Source of the DNA: JBOGOC01 sp050747525
GTDB taxonomy: Bacteria > Acidobacteriota > Polarisedimenticolia > JACPZX01 > DASXTC01
Length of the DNA stretch: 64,000 nt
Assembly (NCBI GenBank): GCA_050747525.1
Contig: JBOGOC010000080.1
Span: 35,512-99,511, forward strand
Direction: 5' to 3'
Position numbers and translations under genes: made by a program. The notes below the pieces were generated by a model, which was not told where the DNA came from, searched no databases, and saw nothing but the letters and a program-made list of their open reading frames with translations. This document shows, piece by piece, positions 55,374-63,634 of this stretch; the stretch's first letter is position 1; each line of letters starts with the position of its first letter.

Positions 55374-57576
55374 TCCCGAGCGGGCCTCCTCCCTGAGCGA
55401 GCGCTTTCCGGCGCTGAAGAGACTCGAGCGCGCGGAGCGCCGGAGAAGGATCCCGTTCGTTCAGCAGCTCAGCGCGACCGACTGCGGACCCGCCTGCCTG
55501 GCGATGGTGCTCGGCTACCACGGCAAGGGGGTCGCGCTCGAAGAGGTGCGATCCATCGTGGGCTCGGGCCGTGACGGAGCGAACGCCCTGTCGCTCCTGG
55601 AGGCCGGGCGCTGGTTCGGTCTGCGCGGCCGGGGGATCCGGCTGGAGGCGGAGGACCTGGAGTTCCTCCAGCCCGGGGCGATCCTGCACTGGGATTTCAA
55701 GCATTTCGTCGTGTTCGACAGGCTCCGGAAGGGACGCCTCGACATCGTCGACCCGGCGGCAGGCCGGAGACAGGTCTCGCTGGAGCAGTTCCGCCGCTCG
55801 TTCACGGGAGTGGCCCTCGAGCTGGAGCCGAGCGAGGAGTTCCAGCCGGGCCGCGGGCGGCGCGCGCAGGGGACGTGGCGTCACCACCGGCGCCTGATCG
55901 AGCACTCGGGGCTCCTGTCGCGCGTCGTGGTGATCTCCGTGCTGATCCAGATCCTGGCCATGGCGCTGCCGCTGATGGTCGGCGTGCTGGTCGACCGGGT
56001 CGTGCCGCGAAGCGATCATCACCTGCTGGCGGTCCTGGGCGCGGGGCTCCTCATGGTGGTGGTGTTCCGCTTCCTGGCTTCGTGCGTGCGAGCCCATCTC
56101 GTCCTCAGCCTGCAGACCCACCTCGATTCCAAGATGACGCTCGATTTCATGGATCACCTCGTGAGCCTCCCGTACGCCTTCTTCCATCTGAGGCCGGCCG
56201 GAGATCTCCTCATGAGGCTGCAGAGCAACGCGACGGTGCGCGAGATCATCACCTCCAGCACGGTCTCGGGGCTGCTCGACGGGGGGCTGGTGAGCCTCTA
56301 TCTGATCCTGCTGCTCGCCGCGAGCCCGTCCATGGGATGGCTCGTCCTGCTGCTGGCCATGATCCGGGTGGCCGTCTTCCTGCTCACCCGCCGGACGTTC
56401 CGGGACCTGACCTCGGAATCCCTCGAGGCACAGTCGCGCTCCCAGAGCTACGAGGTGCAGATCATGGCCGGGATCGAGACCCTTAAGTCGAGCGGCGTGG
56501 AGCATCGCGCGGTGGAGCACTGGACGCATTTGTTCGTGGACGTGATGAACGTCTCGCTCAGGCGGGGACGGCTGAGCGCCCTCGTCGACTCGGCCCTGGA
56601 CGCCCTGTCGATGGCCTCCCCTCTGATCATCCTGGGCTACGGCGCCACCCTGGTCATGAGCGGCGGGATCAGCCTCGGCACGATGCTGGCCATGAGCGCC
56701 CTGGCCGCTGGATTCCTCGTGCCGTTGTCCGCCCTCGTCTCCACCGGCTTGAAGCTGCAGCTCCTGGGCAGCTACCTCGAGCGGATCAACGAGATCTTCG
56801 ACACCCCTCCCGAGCAGGACCGCGCGGCCGTCACGCGGTCGGTGAAGCTGAGAGGAGGGATCACGCTCGAGCAGGTCTCCTTCCGGTACGGGCCGCTCTC
56901 CCCCGAGGTGGTCAGGGAGGTCTCGGTCGAAATCCGTCCGGGAGCTCACGTGGCGATTGTCGGGCGGTCGGGTTCCGGCAAGTCGACGCTCGCGAAGCTC
57001 CTCCTGGGGCTCTATCCGCCGACGAAGGGGCGCATCCTCTACGATGGCGTCGATCTGGCGGGGCTCGAGTCCCGCTCCCTTCGCCGCCAGCTAGGCATCG
57101 TCCCTCAGCACCCCTACCTCTTCGGCACCACGATCCGCGGCAACATCGCTCTGGCCGACCCCACGCTTCCGCTCGAGCAGGTGATTCAGGCGGCCAGGCT
57201 GGCTCAGATCCACGACGATGTGTCGGCCATGCCTCTGGGCTACGAGACGATCCTGGTGGACGGAGGCGCATCGCTGGCGGGAGGGCAGCGCCAGCGCGTG
57301 GCCCTCGCGAGGGCGCTCGTCCAGCAGCCCGCCATCCTCCTGCTTGACGAGGCCACCAGCGCGCTGGACGCCATCACGGAGAGCCGGATCCACAAGAGCC
57401 TCGCCGCGCTCCCCTGCACGCGGATCATCATCGCCCACCGCCTGAGCACCATCGTCCATGCCGACCTGATCCTGGTGATGGAGGACGGCCGCGTGGTCGA
57501 GAGCGGATCCCACGAGCAGCTCATGAGGCTCGACGGAATGTACGCCGATCTCGTGGCGGCCCAGATCACATCCTGA
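55366..57576 (+). CDS. C39 peptidase-containing ABC exporter (PCAT) for the lanthipeptide
   Basis: 736 residues with a GTG start overlapping the adaptor gene. N-terminal C39 peptidase (about 28-155): oxyanion Gln34, catalytic Cys40 (QLSATDCGPACLAMVLG), His113 (HWDFKHFVVFD) and Asp129 (LDIVDPAAG), all present. Six-helix transmembrane domain about 175-470, then an ABC domain with Walker A VGRSGSGKSTLAKLLLGL (about 531), signature SLAGGQRQRVALA and Walker B ILLLDEATSALDA. PCATs cut the leader after a double glycine and export the mature peptide. The precursor next door ends its leader in GVAGG, a direct match. No separate LanP protease is seen, so this protein probably does both jobs. Confidence 0.95.
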   Translation: MDSPERASSLSERFPALKRLERAERRRRIPFVQQLSATDCGPACLAMVLGYHGKGVALEEVRSIVGSGRDGANALSLLEAGRWFGLRGRGIRLEAEDLEFLQPGAILHWDFKHFVVFDRLRKGRLDIVDPAAGRRQVSLEQFRRSFTGVALELEPSEEFQPGRGRRAQGTWRHHRRLIEHSGLLSRVVVISVLIQILAMALPLMVGVLVDRVVPRSDHHLLAVLGAGLLMVVVFRFLASCVRAHLVLSLQTHLDSKMTLDFMDHLVSLPYAFFHLRPAGDLLMRLQSNATVREIITSSTVSGLLDGGLVSLYLILLLAASPSMGWLVLLLAMIRVAVFLLTRRTFRDLTSESLEAQSRSQSYEVQIMAGIETLKSSGVEHRAVEHWTHLFVDVMNVSLRRGRLSALVDSALDALSMASPLIILGYGATLVMSGGISLGTMLAMSALAAGFLVPLSALVSTGLKLQLLGSYLERINEIFDTPPEQDRAAVTRSVKLRGGITLEQVSFRYGPLSPEVVREVSVEIRPGAHVAIVGRSGSGKSTLAKLLLGLYPPTKGRILYDGVDLAGLESRSLRRQLGIVPQHPYLFGTTIRGNIALADPTLPLEQVIQAARLAQIHDDVSAMPLGYETILVDGGASLAGGQRQRVALARALVQQPAILLLDEATSALDAITESRIHKSLAALPCTRIIIAHRLSTIVHADLILVMEDGRVVESGSHEQLMRLDGMYADLVAAQITS

Positions 57577-57586
57577 AGACGGTCGG

Positions 57587-57613
57587 GGAACTTTGTCCGG
57601 CCCCCCGTCACTA
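57587..57613 (+). promoter_or_regulatory. ECF-like promoter before the lanthipeptide precursor
   Basis: GGGGAACTTT (AAC at 57589) is followed by CGTCACTA (CACTA at 57609-57613), the same pair and the same 20-base offset as at 54341-54367. It lies just after the exporter stop and 171 bases before the precursor start, leaving a long leader. The GGAAC/CGTC pair is a good ECF-type match. Confidence 0.55.
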
Positions 57614-57783
57614 ATCAACCGGAGGGTCGAGTTCTGCTCGGACCTTCGTTTGTCGAGATGGGCTCGATCCCGTCACGGGGAGGGACCCGGCAGTGCTCCT
57701 GGAGCGACCAGAAGCGGGGGCTTCGGGGGTCTTCCATGTCGTCCGTGGGAATGGTTCAAGCTCTCTAACCAGAGGAGGATCCG

Positions 57784-58035
57784 GTGAAGAAGAAGGTCAG
57801 GAAGCTCAGCCTGAACAAGGAGACCGTCAGACGCCTGACGGACGAGGAGCTCAAAGGCGTGGCGGGCGGCGACCCGACAAACGGGAACACGTGTCCAGCC
57901 ACATGTTCGGGCAACACCTGTGCAGGCACGTGCGGCGGCCCCGGCTGTTTGGACACCTGCGATCAGTGCACGACGTACCCCCAGATCTGCCAGCAGACCT
58001 GCGACGCCGGCTGCGATACTGCCACTGTCTGCTAA
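57784..58035 (+). CDS. lanA: class I lanthipeptide-type RiPP precursor
   Basis: 83 residues with a GTG start behind a strong ribosome binding site (AGAGGAGGATC). The leader (1-29) has the KxLSLNKETxxxLTDEEL form seen in class I lanthipeptide precursors of Bacteroidota and Myxococcota, and ends in Gly28-Gly29. The core (30-83) holds 11 Cys, 11 Thr and 1 Ser, with six Thr-Cys dipeptides and two Gly-Cys. LanB would dehydrate Thr/Ser and LanC would form (methyl)lanthionines with Cys. The almost equal numbers of Cys and dehydratable residues would allow up to eleven rings, many of them tiny because of adjacent Thr-Cys pairs. The cysteines could also form disulfides in part. Confidence 0.9.
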   Translation: MKKKVRKLSLNKETVRRLTDEELKGVAGGDPTNGNTCPATCSGNTCAGTCGGPGCLDTCDQCTTYPQICQQTCDAGCDTATVC

Positions 58036-58082
58036 TCGAAGCGTCGCGGTATTCCAGTTGGTGAGCTGATCCAGCGCTCTGA

Positions 58083-58120
58083 GAGGGACCCCGAGGCGGT
58101 CGGCCGCCTCGAGGTCCCTC
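58083..58120 (+). terminator. strong hairpin between precursor and LanC genes
   Basis: Outer stem 58083-58090 with 58113-58120 (8 bp), a 2x2 internal loop, inner stem 58093-58099 with 58104-58110 (7 bp) and a 4-base loop TCGG. It lies 47 bases after the precursor stop and 28 before the LanC start. No T-run follows, so partial termination or RNA stabilisation is more likely than a full stop. Such elements often keep precursor transcripts in excess of the enzymes. Confidence 0.6.
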
Positions 58121-58148
58121 ATGTTCCGGTCCTCGAAGGGAGACGATC

Positions 58149-59423
58149 ATGGAGATCCGCGCGCAGCGGCCCGCTTGGCGCCCTCTGCTGTCCGGGGGAC
58201 TGGCGGAGCGGGCCGCCGAGATTCTTGACGAGATCGCCCCGCGCGTCGGCGCGGGGTGAGTCGCCGCGCTGGCCGGCGGGTCCGCCGGCCGGGCGATCTT
58301 CTACGCATACCTGAGCCGGCACCAGACCGGTCAGGGGCGCGAGGGGACAGCCGTGCGTCTGCTCGATCGGTCGATCGAGTTGCTCTCCAGGAAGCCGACC
58401 TTCTCCTCGCTCTGGGACGGCTTTACGGGGGTCGCCTGGGCCGTGGCTCACCTGGAAGGAAGCTTGCTGGAGCAGGGGGACGACGATCCCAACGAAGAGA
58501 TTGACGCCGTGCTGCTCGCGGAGCTCGAGCGCTCGCCGTGGCCTGGTCATTGGGATCTGATCGGCGGTCTGGTGGGGACCGGAGTCTACGCGCTGGAAAG
58601 GCTTCCCCGTCCCACGGCGGTGACGTGCCTGCAACGGGTCGTCGAGTGCCTCGCGGAGACGGCGCTCCAGACGCCGGACGGGATCACCTGGTGGACTCCC
58701 CCCGAGTGGATCTGGCCCGAGACGCGGCGCGACTTCCCGCACGGCTACTACAACCTGGGCGTGGCGCACGGCACGCCGGGGATCATCGCGCTGCTGGGGG
58801 CCGCGTGCGAATCGGGGGTGGCCGCCGGCGTGGCGAGACCGCTGCTCTCGCGGGCGGTGGAGTGGCTGCTCGCCCAGGAGCTGGGAGAGGGCTACGCCAC
58901 GAGGTTCCCATCTTTCGTCCACCCGGATTCCAGACCGGCCCCCGCAAGATTGGCCTGGTGCTACGGGGATTTGGGCATTGCGGCGGCTTTGCTGTCAGCA
59001 GCGCGTGGCGCGTCGGAGAGATCGTGGGAGAGGGAGGCGATCCGGATCGCGCGCGCGGCCGCGTCCCGGCCGTTCGAGACCACGCGCGCGATCGATGCGG
59101 GCCTCTGTCATGGCGCCGCCGGCAACGCGCACCTGTTCAACAGGCTGTACCAGGACACCGGGGACGAGGAACTGGGTCAAGCGGCCGTGGACTGGTACGA
59201 GCGGACCCTGCAGTTTCGCCGACCGGGCGAGGGGGTGGCCGGCTTCTCGGCTTTGATGCCCGATGGCAACGGAGGGAGCGAGTGGCGCAATGAACGGGGG
59301 ATGCTCAACGGAATCGCCGGGATCGGGCTGGCGCTCCTGGCGGCGCTCACCTCCGAGGACCCGGCGTGGGACAGAACCCTGATACCGGCCCTGCCGCGCG
59401 CGCGTCGGGCTTCCCCATCGTGA
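58149..59423 (+). CDS. lanC: lanthionine synthetase C (LanC) interrupted by an in-frame TGA
   Basis: From ATG 58149, with a good ribosome binding site (GAAGGGAG), the frame reads 36 codons, meets TGA at 58257-58259, then continues unbroken for another 387 codons (VAALAGGSAGRAIFYAYLSR ...). Together this gives about 424 residues, the normal LanC length, and LAGGSAGRA just after the TGA is the usual N-terminal LanC block. The remaining residues carry the zinc ligands: Cys271 (AWCYGDLG), Cys320 and His321 (GLCHGAAGN), plus the conserved NLGVAHGTPGII. So it would make (methyl)lanthionine rings if translated. Without readthrough only a shortened form from GTG 58353 is possible. Single base change, sequencing error or recoding cannot be told apart here. 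Confidence 0.85.
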
Positions 59424-62400
59424 CCTTCCTCCCTTCCGGTTTCTTCGTCCTGCGCACTCCGGTGCTCCCCTTCGAGGAGTTCGCGGCGTGGGGGGCGAGG
59501 CTCGAGGCCGCCTCCGCGATAGGCGATCCCGAGCGACTGGCGCGAGCCCTCGCCTCCGACCGGGCTCTTCTGCGCGACCGTCTGCGAGCCATCGTGGACG
59601 CCCCCCTGACGCGCGAAGCGCTCTTCGTCGCCTCGCCGGATCTCCATGAGAGCCTGGCCGCCTGGACGCGCGATCCCGACGGCGAGCGGGGAGGGCGGAT
59701 CGAGCGCTCCCTGGTCAGCTACTTCGCCCGGATGGCCGGGCGGCCGATGCCCTTCGGCCTCTTCTCCGGCTGCTCCCTCGGGACGATCGGAAGCGCGACC
59801 GATCTGATCCTGGAAGGGCGCCCGGCCTACCGGCGCAGCACGCGTCTGGACATGTCGTATCTCTTCACCTTGATGGAGACGCTGCTTCGGGACCCCGAGT
59901 TGCGCTCGTCGCTCACCTACCGGCCGAACTCCAGCCTGTACCGGGCTGCCCGCCGCGTGAGATACGTGGAAGCGCGGCAGGGGGGGAAGGGACGGTCGCA
60001 CCGGCTCGTGTCCGTCGAGGACACCGAACACCTGCGCGTGACGCTCGAGCACGCCCGCGACGGCGCGACGGCCCAGTCCCTCGCCGGGCTGCTGCTCGAG
60101 CGAAACCCCGACGTCACGATAGAGGAGGCCTGCGAGTACGTCAACGACCTGATCGACTGTCAGATCCTGGTCCCGGATCTGGAGATCCCGGTGACGGGCC
60201 CCGAGCCGATGCGCGGGCTGATGGACGCGGTGGGCGGATCGCGCCCCGATGTGATCGAGCGGCTGCGTGACACCCAGGAGGCGCTCGCGGCGCTGGACGC
60301 CGGAGGCCTCGGGATCGACCCTTCGCGCTACGAGGCGATCGCGCGCAGGCTCGCGAGTCTGCCGGGAGAGATCGACCGCAAACGGCTCTTCCAGGTCGAT
60401 CTGTTCAAGCCTTCGCCGTGCGCCACTCTGGGAGGGGAGCCCCTCGGCGAGATCGTCGAAGGGGTGCGGATTCTCCATCATCTGGTCGCGGCCACGGCCG
60501 ACCCGGCGTTCGCGAGGTTCAAGGAGCGCTTCATCGCCCGCTACGAGGGTGCCGAGGTGTCGCTGATGGAGCTGCTCGACGAGGAGGCCGGGATCGGGTT
60601 CCTGGCCTCGGCCGCCCCCGGCGCGGAGGCCTCCCCCCTGCTGGACGGGCTGCCGATCGCTGGCGGCCACCCGGAGCCGGGCCGCTGGACCGCCCGGGAC
60701 GCGTTCCTGTTGCGGAAGCTGGAACGCGCCGCGGGCGCCGGCGCCCGGGAGATCGTACTGACCCGGGGGGACTTGGAGGCGATGCAGACGCACGGTCCTC
60801 CACCGCCGCTCCCGGACGCTTTCAGCGTGACGGCGACACTCTGCGCGGAATCCTCCACCGCCATCCAGGACGGCCGGTTCCAGATATGGCTGAAGTATGC
60901 CGGCGGCCCCACCGGCGCGCGCCTGATGGGAAGGTTCTGTCACGCCGACGAGGAGATGCGACGACACGTCGAACACCATCTGCGGGCCGAGGAAGCCTGC
61001 GATCCCGACGCCATCTTCGCGGAGATTGTGCACCTGCCGGAGGGCCGGCTCGGCAACGTCCTGTGCCGTCCCGTGCTGCGGGACTACGAGATCGCCTACC
61101 TCGGCAGGTCAGGAGCACCCGCGGACCGGCAGATCCCGGTCACGGATCTGATGGTGGGGATAGAGCACGGCCGCGTCGTGCTGCGCTCCCGGCGGCTGGG
61201 CAAACGGGTCGAGGCGCGCCTCACCAACGCTCACGCCTACCATTGGCGGTCGCTGGGTGTGTATCGCTTCCTGTGCTCCTTGCAGAATCAGGGGCTCTCC
61301 GCCGGATTGGCGTGGTCGTGGGGCGCTCTCGAAAGCGCGTCGTTCCTTCCGCGCGTTGCGACGGGACGGCTGATCCTCGCGCTCGCGCGCTGGCGCCTGG
61401 ACCGCGACGCGATCCGCGCCATCTCTTCGGTGCGCGGGCCCGCGCGCTACCTCGCGATGCAGAGGCTCCGTTCGGAGCGCGCCCTTCCGCGCTACGTCGA
61501 AATGGTGGAGTCGGACAGGGAGCTGCCGGTGGACCTTGAGAATCCCCTGAGCCTCGACGCGTTCGCGGAGATGGTGAAGGAGCGTCGCGACGTCGTCCTC
61601 AAGGAGATGTTCCCGCCGCCGGAGGAGCTTGGCGCCCACGGCCCCGAAGGGAGGTTCGTCCACGAGATGGTCATCCCCTTCGTCGGCGTGCCCGACCCGG
61701 CTCCGGCGGAGCGGACCCCTGCCGTGTCCCAGAGCCCCACGCGCGTCTCCGCTGGCGTCTCCGATCGCCGGCCCCGTCGCTTCCCGCCCGGCTCGGAATG
61801 GCTTTACGCAAAGCTGTACACGGGAACGGCGTCGGCCGACAGGGTTCTGAGCGAGGCGGTGCGCCCCCTGGTGGACGAGGCCATTCGTTCGGGCGCCGCG
61901 GATCGGTGGTTCTTCCTTCGCTACGGCGATCCGGACTGGCACGTCCGCCTGCGTCTCCAGGGTGACCCCCGGAAGCTCGGCTCCGAGGTGCTCCCCGCGA
62001 TGCACGAGTCACTCCGGCCTCTCATCCGGGACGGCCTCGTCTGGCGCGTGCAGCTCGACACCTACGAGCGCGAGGTCGAGCGCTACGGAGGTCCTGAAGG
62101 GATCGAGCTGGCCGAGCGGATCTTCCACGTCGACAGCGAGGCGGCCCTCGGGTTGCTGGCTCACCTCGAGGGAGACGAAGGGGCCGACGCCCGATGGCGC
62201 CTGGGCGCGCGCGGCATCGACATGCTCCTGTCGGATCTGGGGCTCGACCTGCAGGCGCGCCGGACGCTCGTCGCGCGCCTGCGCAAGGGATATGGGGCGG
62301 AGCTCCGCTCGGGGAAGAGCCTGCGCATCCAGCTGGGGGCGAGATTCCGCAAGGAGCGCGGAGACCTCGTGCGGCTCCTCGATCCCGAGATGGCCGCCGA

Positions 62401-62683
62401 TCATCCGCTGTGGCCCGCCATCGACCCGCTTTGCGAGCGCTCAGCGCGGCTTGCGCCGCTGATCTCCGAGCTGAAGATCCTGCAGGCCACCGGACGGCTC
62501 GCGGTCCCCTTCGACGATCTCGCCGCCAGCTACGTCCATCTGCACGTCAACCGCCTGCTGCGCTCGGTACACCGGCCGCACGAGCTGGTCCTCTACGACT
62601 TTCTCGAGCGCCTCTACGAGTCACGCGCCGCCCGTCTCGGCGCGAGCCGTCCCCGGCAAGGAGACCCGGCACGTCAGACCTGA
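59366..62683 (+). CDS. lanB: full-length class I lanthipeptide dehydratase (LanB)
   Basis: 1105 residues from GTG 59366 (GAGG seven bases upstream), overlapping the end of lanC by 58 bases. GTG 59420, which overlaps the lanC stop as GTGA, is an equally good coupled start. The N-terminal glutamylation part begins SGFFVLRTPVLPFEEF and runs to about residue 790, with RSLVSYFARMAGRPMPFGLF and HAYHWRSLGVYRFLCSLQNQ typical of LanB. The C-terminal elimination (SpaB_C, thiopeptide-type) domain from about 800 has EWLYAKLYTGTASADRVLSE and WFFLRYGDPDWHVRLRLQGD. A fused LanB can do both glutamyl-tRNA-dependent activation and glutamate elimination. The 3' end overlaps the convergent adaptor gene by 63 bases. 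Confidence 0.94.
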   Translation: MGQNPDTGPAARASGFPIVTFLPSGFFVLRTPVLPFEEFAAWGARLEAASAIGDPERLARALASDRALLRDRLRAIVDAPLTREALFVASPDLHESLAAWTRDPDGERGGRIERSLVSYFARMAGRPMPFGLFSGCSLGTIGSATDLILEGRPAYRRSTRLDMSYLFTLMETLLRDPELRSSLTYRPNSSLYRAARRVRYVEARQGGKGRSHRLVSVEDTEHLRVTLEHARDGATAQSLAGLLLERNPDVTIEEACEYVNDLIDCQILVPDLEIPVTGPEPMRGLMDAVGGSRPDVIERLRDTQEALAALDAGGLGIDPSRYEAIARRLASLPGEIDRKRLFQVDLFKPSPCATLGGEPLGEIVEGVRILHHLVAATADPAFARFKERFIARYEGAEVSLMELLDEEAGIGFLASAAPGAEASPLLDGLPIAGGHPEPGRWTARDAFLLRKLERAAGAGAREIVLTRGDLEAMQTHGPPPPLPDAFSVTATLCAESSTAIQDGRFQIWLKYAGGPTGARLMGRFCHADEEMRRHVEHHLRAEEACDPDAIFAEIVHLPEGRLGNVLCRPVLRDYEIAYLGRSGAPADRQIPVTDLMVGIEHGRVVLRSRRLGKRVEARLTNAHAYHWRSLGVYRFLCSLQNQGLSAGLAWSWGALESASFLPRVATGRLILALARWRLDRDAIRAISSVRGPARYLAMQRLRSERALPRYVEMVESDRELPVDLENPLSLDAFAEMVKERRDVVLKEMFPPPEELGAHGPEGRFVHEMVIPFVGVPDPAPAERTPAVSQSPTRVSAGVSDRRPRRFPPGSEWLYAKLYTGTASADRVLSEAVRPLVDEAIRSGAADRWFFLRYGDPDWHVRLRLQGDPRKLGSEVLPAMHESLRPLIRDGLVWRVQLDTYEREVERYGGPEGIELAERIFHVDSEAALGLLAHLEGDEGADARWRLGARGIDMLLSDLGLDLQARRTLVARLRKGYGAELRSGKSLRIQLGARFRKERGDLVRLLDPEMAADHPLWPAIDPLCERSARLAPLISELKILQATGRLAVPFDDLAASYVHLHVNRLLRSVHRPHELVLYDFLERLYESRAARLGASRPRQGDPARQT

Positions 62684-63583
62684 TTGGACGACCCCTTTCA
62701 GCTTCGCGGGAACGTCCAGCCGGGCTTCCATGAAGACCATTCGAGAGGCGGCGTCCACCTCCGGGGCGATCTGCTCCACCACGGCGGCCACCGGGAAGTC
62801 GAGGTTCTCGAGATGGACGTCGACGCGCGTGCCGGCCGTAATCCCCATTCGATCCTTCTCCGGCACGGCGAACCGGACCCACAGATCGTCCGAACGGATC
62901 AGCCGCACGATCGGTGTGCCGGGGTGAACCATCACTCCGGGATCCTGGAATCGCGCCGCGACCGTCCCGTCGAAAGGCGCACGAAGCTCGGAGCTGGCCA
63001 GCGTCTCGCGCAGCCGTTGCACCCCGGCCGTCTCCTTGTCCACATGCGCGCGGGCGGCCTCGAAGGCCGACACCGCCAGCTTCTCATCCAGCTCGGCCGC
63101 GGCGCGATCCGCCTCCGCCACGAACTCTCCCAGTGAGTCGACCCGCCCTCGGCGCCGGCGCGCCTCCGCCAGCAAGCTGTCGGCGCGGCGCTGCTCCGCC
63201 TCCGCGGCGCGCAGGGAAGCCTCGGCCATCGCGAGTTCCTGTCTGAGGGGAGCGGTGCCGAGCGTGGCGACCGTCGCACCGGACTTCACGTGATCTCCCA
63301 GATGAACGAGCACCTGAGCCAGTCTTGCCTCGAGCGGGCTGGCCACCTCCACCGACTCGCGAGCCAGCACGACTCCGATGAAGCTCTCGATCGCGTCGCG
63401 CGCCGGCGATGCAGGACGATCGGGCTCCTTGGAAACGCTCCCGGCAGGATGTTCTTCGGGCGGCGCCGCCTTCTGCGACCGCATCAGGAACCCGGCCCCC
63501 GCTATCGACAGGGCCAGGATGGTGAACACCGCACCGCGTATCAAGGATCTGGGAACCGCCCCCACCGTCGTCATGAGAAGCAT
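62621..63583 (-). CDS. efflux periplasmic adaptor subunit (RND/MFP family)
   Basis: 320 residues if ATG 63583 is used; GTG 63622 and ATG 63574 are also possible. A transmembrane or signal segment (SLIRGAVFTILALSIAGAGF) near the N-terminus is followed by a lipoyl half (ARLAQVLVHLGDHVKSGATV), a long helical hairpin (about 110-190, LAMAEASLRAAEAEQRRADS; SAFEAARAHVDKETAGVQRL), and the second lipoyl half (SSELRAPFDGTVAARFQDPG). The beta-barrel domain follows (LWVRFAVPEKDRMGI). This is the MFP layout of RND or ABC efflux systems. Its pump partner is not in the window. It lies after the esterase-like gene on the same strand with a small gap, and its 3' end overlaps that of lanB. Confidence 0.88.
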   Translation of the reverse strand: MLLMTTVGAVPRSLIRGAVFTILALSIAGAGFLMRSQKAAPPEEHPAGSVSKEPDRPASPARDAIESFIGVVLARESVEVASPLEARLAQVLVHLGDHVKSGATVATLGTAPLRQELAMAEASLRAAEAEQRRADSLLAEARRRRGRVDSLGEFVAEADRAAAELDEKLAVSAFEAARAHVDKETAGVQRLRETLASSELRAPFDGTVAARFQDPGVMVHPGTPIVRLIRSDDLWVRFAVPEKDRMGITAGTRVDVHLENLDFPVAAVVEQIAPEVDAASRMVFMEARLDVPAKLKGVVQSGLTCRVSLPGTARAETGGA

Positions 63584-63634
63584 TCTGTCATAGATCGCCT
63601 CAGGTGGAGCCGGAAGCCACACTGCGATTCTGAG

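Noticed and set aside
59177..61033. 618-codon open frame on the minus strand
   Set aside because: Shadow of the lanC/lanB coding region; Arg/Gly/Pro-rich with no recognisable motif.
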